Source of the DNA: Pseudomonadota bacterium
GTDB lineage: Bacteria > Myxococcota > UBA9042 > PHBI01
Length of the DNA stretch: 17,252 nt
Direction of reading: 5' to 3'
Assembly (NCBI GenBank): GCA_005772945.1
Contig: SXIE01000340.1
Span: forward strand, 1-17,252
Shown: one piece after another, positions 1-6,900 of the stretch
Layout of the letters: each line of letters begins with the position of its first letter
Position numbering within the stretch: the first letter of the stretch is position 1
Translations under genes and position numbers: made by a program
The notes under the pieces: generated by a model
Told to the model about the DNA's origin: nothing
Database searches by the model: none
Seen by the model: the letters and a program-made list of their open reading frames with translations, nothing else

Positions 1-1
1 G

Positions 2-577
2 ACGGCGGCCGCGGCGTGCGGCGCGGCGACCCCCGAGTGCATCGCCGGGACGTGCGCGGCGGCACAGGCCGCGCCCGCGGTGGCCGGCGATCTGGTCATC
101 GACGAGCTCTTGGTGAACCCGGTGGCGGCCGGCGACGAGGGCGAGTGGATCGAGCTCTGGAACCCCGGTACGACGGCGCGCCTCCTCGACGGCTGCACGC
201 TCAAAGACGACGGCACCGATCAGTACGTCGTCCCCGCCGCGGCCAAGCTCGTCGTGCCGGCCCACGGCTACCTGGTCCTGGGACGCTCGGCCGACGCGAC
301 GGCGTCGGGCGGGTTCGTGCCCGATCACGTCTATAGTGGCATCACCCTCGCCAACACGGCCGACGAAATCGCGCTCGTCTGCGGCGGCGTGGTCATCGAT
401 CGCGTGGCGTGGGTCGACGGCTGGCCGAGCGGCACCGGGCTCGCGCTCGGCTTGGACCCCGGGCTCGCGAACGCCGCCTCGAACGACGCGCCGACCGCGT
501 GGTGCCTGGCCAGCGCGCTCTACGGCGACAAGACCAATCGCGGCACGCCGCGGCGCGCGAACCCGTCCTGCCACTGA
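2..577 (+). CDS. C-terminal part of a secreted lamin-tail-domain protein (5' end outside window)
   Basis: The reading frame is open from the window edge, so the start is missing; the GTG at position 80 is unlikely to be the true start. The visible 191 residues begin with a short Cys-bearing stretch (ECIAGTC, the end of a Cys-rich segment). From about residue 29 follows a lamin-tail domain (LTD): V-I-D-E-L-x-V-N-P, then EWIELWNP, LDGCTLKDD, a 'GYLVLG' turn, LANTADEIAL and the closing YGDKTNRGTP. These are the conserved landmarks of the bacterial LTD beta-sandwich, usually found on extracytoplasmic proteins and often at the end of surface proteins or nucleases. No catalytic domain is visible here, so the activity of the whole protein cannot be stated. 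The LTD call is secure; extracellular location is inferred from the Cys-rich segment and the neighbours. Confidence 0.85.
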   Translation, partial: TAAAACGAATPECIAGTCAAAQAAPAVAGDLVIDELLVNPVAAGDEGEWIELWNPGTTARLLDGCTLKDDGTDQYVVPAAAKLVVPAHGYLVLGRSADATASGGFVPDHVYSGITLANTADEIALVCGGVVIDRVAWVDGWPSGTGLALGLDPGLANAASNDAPTAWCLASALYGDKTNRGTPRRANPSCH

Positions 578-628
578 ACGCCCACGCCCGTCGCCGGCGG
601 AGTCGCGGTCGGCGTCCCGAATAGCGAA

Positions 629-646
629 CCCGCGCTCCACCGCGGG
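629..646 (+). terminator. Possible terminator-like stem-loop after the lamin-tail gene
   Basis: CCCGCG at 629-634 and CGCGGG at 641-646 form a perfect 6-bp stem around a 6-base loop, about 50 bases after the stop codon at 577. No T-run follows, so this is weak evidence for a terminator in such GC-rich sequence. Confidence 0.25.
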
Positions 647-812
647 CCGCCGCGGACTTGGGCGATTTCTCACAGCCCCTCTTCCGTCGAGGCGCCGCCG
701 CGGCTAAACAGACGACGCCCGTCGCGGGATGGTTCGCGGCCCGGCGCCCGATCGGCGGCGTCCGCCCCCGGACCGGGACGCCACGCGGGCAGTCGACTCG
801 ACCTGCTGTCAC

Positions 813-817
813 AAGGA
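813..817 (+). promoter_or_regulatory. Ribosome binding site AAGGA that fixes the start at 826
   Basis: AAGGA lies 8 bases before the ATG at 826. It supports this start over the longer open frame back to 658, as does the signal peptide that begins at this Met. Confidence 0.6.
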
Positions 818-825
818 ATCCCTTC

Positions 826-2004
826 ATGCGCAAACCTCCGTTTCTTGCCCTCGTTTCGTTCGCCGTCCTCGGCGCCACGGCCTGCTCCGACGACGACGGG
901 ACCACCAAGCCCACCCCGACGCCGACGCCCACGCTGGCCATCACGGCTCCCATCGCGGGCGCCGCCGTCGCCACCGAGACCTTCGACGTGGCCTTCATGA
1001 CCACGAACTTCACGCTGAAAGCGCCGGGCACCTGCGCGGGCGCCGCCAGCTGCGGACACGTCCACCTCCTCGTCGACGGCGCCGCCTGCAACGCCGACGG
1101 CGCGCCCTACAACAACGCCGGCGCGGCCAGCCCCATCGAGGCCGATCTGGGTCTCTGCGACACGGCCGCCGGCGCGCACGCCGTCAAGCTCGAGCTCCAC
1201 CACGACGACCACTCGCCGGTCCTCGACGGCACCACCGTCGTCGCCGCGACGGTCAACGTCACCTTCGCCGAGGCCATCGCCGGCCCGGCCATCGCGATCA
1301 CCTCGCCGGCGCCCGCCGCCACCGTCGACCTCGCCGCCGACTTCACCGTGCCGATCGCCATCACGCCGAGCAACTTCACGCTCGCGGCCCCCGGCACCTG
1401 CGCGGGCGCCGCCGGCTGCGGCCACGTCCATCTGCTCGTCGACGGCGCCGACTGCAACGACGCCGGCACGCCCTACAACAACGCGGGCGCGGGCAACAGC
1501 ATCGCGGCCAAGCTCGCTCTCTGCGCGGACGTCGAAGGCGAGCACGTCGCGACTGTCGAGCTGCACAACGACGACCACTCGCCGGTCAAGGGCGCCGGCG
1601 ACGCGACGGTCAGCGCCAGCGTCACGTTTACGGTCGCTTCGAGCAAGCCGCGGATCCTCATCGTCTCGCCGGCCGAGGGCGCCAGCGTCACCCCGAGCGG
1701 GGCCACCAACACCGTCCCGGTCGCCTTCAAGCTCGCGGGCTTCCGGCTCGCGGCGGCGGGCACCTGCGGCGCCGATTCCGCCTGCGGCCACGCCCACCTG
1801 ACCGTCGACGCCGCGGCCTGCAACACGGCCGGCCGCCCCTACAACAACAACGGCGAGGGGAGCCCGATCGACGCCATCCTCTCGGAATGCGATACCGTTG
1901 CGGGCACCCACACTGTGTCGGTCGCGCTGGCCAAGGACGACCACTCGCCGCTCAAAGAAGGTGGCACCACGGTGCAAGCGTCCGTGACCTTCACGGCCCC
2001 ATAG
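826..2004 (+). CDS. Lipoprotein of three tandem Cys/His-rich modules, function unknown
   Basis: The protein has 392 residues. It starts with a lipoprotein signal (MRKPPF, hydrophobic stretch, then LGATAC with Cys20 as the likely lipidated residue) and a short Thr-Pro linker at 27-36. The rest is three copies of one module of about 110 residues, at 38-147, 155-269 and 277-390. Each copy has four Cys at matching positions (70/76/88/111, 192/198/210/233, 314/320/332/355), a CGHxH motif (His78/80, 200/202, 322/324), a PYNN turn and a DDHSP motif (His129, 251, 373). An extra His before DDHSP (125, 247) is lost in the third copy. The Cys pattern fits two disulfides per module; the conserved His and Asp could bind a metal or could be structural. 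The GHxHL-V-D stretch recalls small periplasmic beta-sandwich families such as DUF4399, but I cannot assign a family. The next lipoprotein gene follows after 25 bases, so the two are probably cotranscribed. Confidence 0.85.
   Translation: MRKPPFLALVSFAVLGATACSDDDGTTKPTPTPTPTLAITAPIAGAAVATETFDVAFMTTNFTLKAPGTCAGAASCGHVHLLVDGAACNADGAPYNNAGAASPIEADLGLCDTAAGAHAVKLELHHDDHSPVLDGTTVVAATVNVTFAEAIAGPAIAITSPAPAATVDLAADFTVPIAITPSNFTLAAPGTCAGAAGCGHVHLLVDGADCNDAGTPYNNAGAGNSIAAKLALCADVEGEHVATVELHNDDHSPVKGAGDATVSASVTFTVASSKPRILIVSPAEGASVTPSGATNTVPVAFKLAGFRLAAAGTCGADSACGHAHLTVDAAACNTAGRPYNNNGEGSPIDAILSECDTVAGTHTVSVALAKDDHSPLKEGGTTVQASVTFTAP
937..1995 (+). repeat. Three tandem coding repeats (Cys/His module)
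   Basis: The copies lie at about 937-1266, 1288-1632 and 1654-1995. The first two share nearly identical protein stretches (PGTCAGAA-CGHVHLLVDGA), while the third is more diverged. This suggests a later duplication producing copies 1 and 2, or stronger constraint on them. Confidence 0.85.
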
Positions 2005-2029
2005 CACGCCGCCCGCGAGGCCCGAGTCG

Positions 2030-2533
2030 ATGCTGTCTTCCTACGTCCGATCCGCGCGCGCCCTGCTCGTCGCGGGCGCGCTGACCGCTCCGGCCCTCGG
2101 CGCGTGCGACGACTACGACACCCAGGTTCCCCCCACGCCGTTCGTGGTCTGCGCGCGCGGCGTGGCGCCGACCTTCGCCAGCATCCAGGCGAAGGTGCTC
2201 GCGGTCTCGTGCGGCACGGGCGGCTCCGCGTGCCATTCGTCGGAGGGCGCGCTCTTCTCGGGCGAGCTCGATCTCGAGACCGACGCCTACCGAAACCTGC
2301 TGGGGCCCGATGGCAAGGGCGCCCCCGCGAACAACATCGAGGGCGACGTCACGGGCCTGCTCAGGGTCGCGCCGGGGAATCCCGACGCGAGTTTCCTCGT
2401 GACCAAGCTCGTGACGACGACCACGAGCGACGCTCACTACGGCGCCGGCATGCCGTTCGACGCGCCCGGCGATGTCTGCCCCGAGACGCTCGCGGCCATC
2501 CGGACCTGGATTGCGGCGGGCGCCGGGCCCTAA
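2030..2533 (+). CDS. Small cytochrome-c-like lipoprotein with atypical C-x6-CH motif
   Basis: The protein has 167 residues with a lipoprotein signal ending at LGAC (Cys26). Its ATG is 25 bases after the previous stop and is preceded by GCGAGG at 2015-2020. The mature part resembles the short cytochrome-like proteins common in Myxococcota and Planctomycetes: a 'VLAVSC...ACHSS' motif (Cys61, Cys68, His69), a 'RVAPGNPDASFLVTKL' stretch, 'GAGMP' (Met141 as possible distal ligand) and a closing 'LAAIRTWIAAGA' helix. Canonical haem c attachment is C-x2-C-H; here the two Cys are six residues apart, so covalent haem binding is uncertain and the site may instead be a disulfide or non-haem site. The family resemblance is fairly strong; a role in electron transfer is only inferred. 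It is probably in an operon with the three-module lipoprotein upstream. Confidence 0.8.
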   Translation: MLSSYVRSARALLVAGALTAPALGACDDYDTQVPPTPFVVCARGVAPTFASIQAKVLAVSCGTGGSACHSSEGALFSGELDLETDAYRNLLGPDGKGAPANNIEGDVTGLLRVAPGNPDASFLVTKLVTTTTSDAHYGAGMPFDAPGDVCPETLAAIRTWIAAGAGP

Positions 2534-2656
2534 TCCAGGCCCTGATTCATGCGTGATCGGCGCGGCGCGCTGTGGATCGTTGCCCACCCCGCGCCACACG
2601 CTCGGCGAACGGCGCGCACCATTGTAGAAGACGGCGCTCCTATCGGAGGGACCGCC
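2534..2656. other. Intergenic region, 123 bases
   Basis: No gene is supported. The open frame beginning at 2549 is in phase with the downstream lipoprotein but precedes its signal peptide and ribosome binding site. No clear promoter or terminator can be named. Confidence 0.5.
2645..2650 (+). promoter_or_regulatory. Ribosome binding site GGAGGG that fixes the start at 2657
   Basis: A strong Shine-Dalgarno sequence 6 bases before ATG 2657. It rules out the upstream ATG at 2549, whose extension would bury the signal peptide. Confidence 0.8.
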
Positions 2657-3652
2657 ATGCGACACGCTTTCGCCTTCGCCTTCGTCTGTCCGCTTGCCGC
2701 GCTCGCGGCCTGCCTCGCCGCCTGCGACGCGGGCGCCCTCGGCGCAGCGGACGCCGCCAGCACCCCCGCGGATCTACCCCCGACGCCCGACACGACGTCC
2801 CCAGCCGAGACGTCCGACGGCGATGCGACCCCCGAGGACTCCGCGGCCGACACGCTCGCCGAGCCCGAGGGTCACTCGCACGGCACCGGCGAGCTCGCGT
2901 CCCACATCCACGGCCTGGCCTTCTACCGAGGCACCAAGGAGATCGTCGTCGGCACGCACGAGGGAACCTGGCGCACGGAGGCCGGCGCGAGCGCGCTCGT
3001 TCGGCTCGCGACCGCCGGCGATTTCATGGGCTTCATCGGCGACCCGCACACCGCAGACCGCCTCTGGTCGAGCGGTCACAACGCCGCCAGCGGCTACCCG
3101 AACTGGGGCTGGATCGAGTCGCTCGACGGCGGCGCGACCTGGACCCCCATCACGCTCGGCCCGACCGTCGACTTCCATCTGACGGCCGCGAGCCGCGACA
3201 CGGTCGACGTGGTCGCGGGTCTCTACGGCGGCACGATCTATTACAGCACCGACGCCGGCCGACATTGGACCCAATACGCGTGGAGCGAGCCCGCGAGCGC
3301 CCTCGAGATCGCGTCGCCCACCGGGCCGGTCTTCCTCATCGCCTCGGCCACCGGGCTCCGGCGTGTCACGGCGCCCGCCATGACCGCGAGTCGCCTCGTG
3401 ACGGCGGACGTTTCGGCGGTCGCCCACTGGGGCGCGGGCACGATCTTCGGCACCAGCAACGGCAAGGTCTTCCTGTGCGACGCGGACGCCGCGAACTGCA
3501 CCGAGCGCGCGGGACCGCGGGGGCAGAAGGTGCTGCGCTTCCTCGTCGATCCCGACGACCGCGACCGCATCTATGCGCTTGACGCTGGCTCGGGCGTCTT
3601 CCACAGCGATGACGCGGGCGCGAGCTGGGTCGCGGTGATCGGCGGCCACTAA
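2657..3652 (+). CDS. BNR-repeat propeller lipoprotein of the F510_1955 type
   Basis: The protein has 331 residues. A signal peptide ends at a lipobox (ALAAC with Cys19, or CLAAC with Cys23), followed by an acidic Pro/Thr-rich linker to about residue 70. The folded part opens with HSHG (His73/75) and HIHGLAF (His83/85). It then shows landmarks of the family annotated in databases as 'F510_1955 family glycosylhydrolase': GTHEG, DFMGF, LWSSGH and a VDFH stretch. Three S-x-D-x-G-x-x-W Asp-box motifs (155-162, 197-204, 317-324) indicate a BNR/sortilin-like beta-propeller. The family name implies hydrolase activity, but I see no proven catalytic residues, so the biochemical role is unknown. The protein should be anchored on the outer side of a membrane. 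A 123-base gap separates it from the two lipoproteins upstream, so it may be transcribed with them or independently. Confidence 0.8.
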   Translation: MRHAFAFAFVCPLAALAACLAACDAGALGAADAASTPADLPPTPDTTSPAETSDGDATPEDSAADTLAEPEGHSHGTGELASHIHGLAFYRGTKEIVVGTHEGTWRTEAGASALVRLATAGDFMGFIGDPHTADRLWSSGHNAASGYPNWGWIESLDGGATWTPITLGPTVDFHLTAASRDTVDVVAGLYGGTIYYSTDAGRHWTQYAWSEPASALEIASPTGPVFLIASATGLRRVTAPAMTASRLVTADVSAVAHWGAGTIFGTSNGKVFLCDADAANCTERAGPRGQKVLRFLVDPDDRDRIYALDAGSGVFHSDDAGASWVAVIGGH

Positions 3653-3909
3653 CCTGGGTCGCATTGACGCAGCGCGCGACCGCTCGGGGCGAATGAGATC
3701 TCGCCGTAACTTTTCAAGAACGACCGCCCGAGCCGTCCCCGAGTTCCTCCGCGACGCCGCTCACCGCGGCCGCGCGGGACGGCGGGTTCACGCATTCACC
3801 ACGTGGTGACTTCGGCGGACGCATCGCGTTCGCGCCGGACTCTCGCCGTTTTCCTAAGCCGCTCGCTGTCACGAGCGCGCCTGGCCTCGGTCCAAGAAGG
3901 GAGTCGGTT
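3653..3909. other. Intergenic region with candidate operator, 257 bases
   Basis: No gene is supported here. The region holds a perfect 14-bp palindrome (3796-3809) and a smaller inverted repeat, CGCTCG at 3860-3865 with CGAGCG at 3872-3877. The giant gene's ribosome binding site AAGAAGGGAG (3894-3903) closes it. A TTGACG at 3664-3669 has no matching -10 element. The promoter of the giant gene probably lies in this interval. Confidence 0.55.
3796..3809. promoter_or_regulatory. Perfect 14-bp palindrome, candidate operator
   Basis: TCACCACGTGGTGA reads the same on both strands and has no spacer, so it suits a dimeric DNA-binding protein rather than an RNA hairpin. It lies 100 bases before the start codon of the giant surface protein. 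No regulator gene is adjacent. Confidence 0.4.
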
Positions 3910-6900
3910 ATGGGTGCTTTGCGTTCACCGTGGCTCTTCGTTTCCTCCTTCCTCGCCTTCAACGCCGCTTCTGCCTGTGGCGGCGCCGATGATGTGCAAC
4001 GTCACGCGAGCGACGACGTCCCGGGCGACACCGGCCAGGGCCAGGAGGTCTCGGCCTCCGGCCCGAGCCTGACCCTCGTCGCGCCGCTCGCGGACACCGT
4101 CGTCAGGGCCGGTGATGCGGTCGCGCTCACCGTGCTCGTCGCCGAGGCGGGCGCCGATCTCAGCACCCTCAGCGTCACGTGGACCAGCGATCGCCAGAGC
4201 GGCACGGTCGCGCGGGTGGATACCGACGCCGGCGGCCGCGCCACGACCTCCGTCACGGCCCTGGCGCCCGGACGCCACACCCTAACGGCCACCGTCAGCG
4301 ACCCCCAGCTGCGCACCGCGTCGGCGACCGTCCACATCACCGTCGACGGCGCCCCGAGCGGGCTTGTCGTCGACATCACCCCGGCCGCGCCGACGACGCT
4401 CGACGACCTCGCGGCCGTGGTCACGACGCCCGCAGTCGATCCCGACGGCGACGCGCTCACGCTGCGCTACCAATGGACCGTCGACGGCGTCGACGCCCAC
4501 CTCGCCACGGCGACCGCGCCCGCGGCTCGCACCGCCAAAGGCGAGCGCTGGAAGGTGATCGTCATCGCGTCCGATCCGGCCGGCCAGACGACGTCCGCCA
4601 GCGCCGAGGTGGTCATCGCGAACAGCGCGCCGACCTGCAGTCAGGCGATCGTACTTCCGAGCGCGGGCGACACCACGACGGACATCCGTTGCTCGTGCAG
4701 CGATCGGGACGACGCGGATCCAAACGACACCGAGGCGGACAACTGCACCTTCCTCGCAGGCGGCGTCGCGCTCGGCACGCCGGGGAGCTGCACCTTGCCG
4801 GCGTCGGAGACGACGCGCGGACAGGCGATCACTTGCGAGCTCACGCCGGGCGACGGAACCGACGCGGGCGCGCCCATGACGACGAGCGCGTTCAACGTCC
4901 TCGATGCCCCGCCGAGCGCCCCGGTGGCGGCGCTGGCGCCCGAGAGTGCCGACGCGACGACCGAGCTCACGTGTACGATCGTGACCCCGGGCGTCGATCC
5001 GGACGAGGCCGATGCGAGCTTCGTCAGTCACCTCATCGCGTGGCAGGTCAATGGCGCGACAGACACGACCAAGAGCACCGTGACCGTGGTGGCGGGGCTG
5101 CTGGTCGGCGCCGACGGCAAGACGGCGCATAAGGGTGACAAAGTGACATGCTCGGCGACCGCGACCGACGGCAGCGCCAGCTCGCGCGACGGGGTCAGCA
5201 ACGCGGTCACGCTCGCCAACGCCGTGCCGGAAGTCGGCACCGTGCTGGTTGGTGTCCAGGGCGGCGGCGAGGCGGTCGCCGGTGCGACGTTGACGTGCAA
5301 CGCGAACCACATCACCGATCGCGACGGAGACGCGATCACGGTCACCGCGTCCTGGTACGTCAACGACACGCTCGTCGTCGGGCAGAGCGGCCAGACGTTG
5401 GAGGGCGACTACTTCAAGAAGGGCGACGTCGTGCGCTGCGAGCTCGCGGCTGGCGACGGGACCGCGACGAGCGATCGCGTCGCCAGCAAGACCGCGCGCA
5501 CGATCAAGAACAGCCTGCCGTCGGTCGACAGCGCCACGCTGAGCCCGACGAGCGCGACACGCAGCGGTACGCTGACGTGCAGCTACGCGGGGTGGGGCGA
5601 CGTCGACGGGGACCTCCCAGAGGTCAGCTACAGCTGGTTCCTGGTGGGCGCGGGCGGGGCCGAGGCCTCGATCGAGGCGAGCGGCGCCACGCTGGCCGCG
5701 AGCACGGTCGTGGCCGGCAGCACCGTGCGCTGCGCCGTCACGCCGATGAACGGCCTCGAGGCGGGCACGAGCGTCGCGAGCAACGACGCGACCATCAGCA
5801 ACACGGCGCCGACACTCGGGGGCGCGACGCTCGGTCCCGTCGATCCCTTGGCCGACGCGACGCTGACCTGCACCGCGACGGGCTACGCCGACGTGGATGA
5901 CGATGCGCCGAGCTACACGTACAGCTGGACCAAGAACACGCAGCCGATCGCCGGGGCCAGCGGCGCGACCCTGGCCGGCAGCTTCGCCAAAGGGGACCAC
6001 CTGCGCTGCAAGGTCGTCGCGAGCGATGGACTCGCGTCGGCGACCGAGCAGACCTCGAACGAGGTCATCATCGGCAACAGCACGCCGGCCCTCGCAGGGG
6101 TGACGCTGACGCCGACCGCCGGCACGACCTGCAGCACGTTCACGTGCACGCCGGGCGCGCTGACCGACGCCGACAGCGCGGACGCGACGAGCGCGACGTA
6201 TCGCTGGGAGGTCAACGGCCAGACGCTCGCCGGCACCGCGGCGGCGACCCTGAGCGGGCGGACGTTCGCGCCCGGCGACAGCGTCAAGTGCTTCGCGACG
6301 CCCTACGACGGAATGGTCTACGGCACCGAGCAGAGCTCGGGCGCGGTCACCGTCGACAACGCGGCGCCTTCGATTGCTAACGTGGAAATCACCCCCGCGA
6401 CGGTCGGCGTGGGCCATACGCTCACCTGCAAGTCGGCGGGCTGGACGGACGACTGCACGCTGAACGCGGACGCGACCTACACCTATGCGTGGCACGTCAA
6501 TACCGCGCTGGAGGCCGGCGAGACGGCGTCCACGCTGGTGACCAACGACGCCGACTACGCGGTCGGTGACGCGATCCGCTGTCAGGCGACGCCGCACGAC
6601 GCGCTGACGGCGGGCCATGCAGTCAGCTCGAGCACCGTGACGCTGGGCCAGGGCGATCCGACCGCCGCGGTCGTCACGGTGAAGGCGCCGAACCAGGCCC
6701 AGGGCGACGTGACGTGCGCCATCACGACCGAGCCGAAGTGGTTCGTCAATCCGACCTACACCTACCATTGGAGCATCAACGGCGGCCCCGAGACGGCGCG
6801 GCCGGCGACGCTGACCGCCGCGGAGGTGGCCGACTGCGATCGGGTAACGTGCCGCGTGGTCGTCAGCGACGCGAACGCCACGCTGGGGTCTAACACCGCC

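Larger units (their letters stand above)
578..825. other. Intergenic region, 248 bases
   Basis: No gene is supported here. The frame of the downstream lipoprotein is open back to 658, but that stretch encodes an Arg/Gly-rich sequence with no signal peptide. The region holds one small stem-loop (629-646, listed separately) and, at its end, the ribosome binding site of the next gene. I see no convincing -35/-10 pair. Confidence 0.6.

Noticed and set aside
3664..3669. TTGACG as a -35 promoter box
   Set aside because: No TATAAT-like sequence lies 16-18 bases downstream, and it is 240 bases from the start codon.
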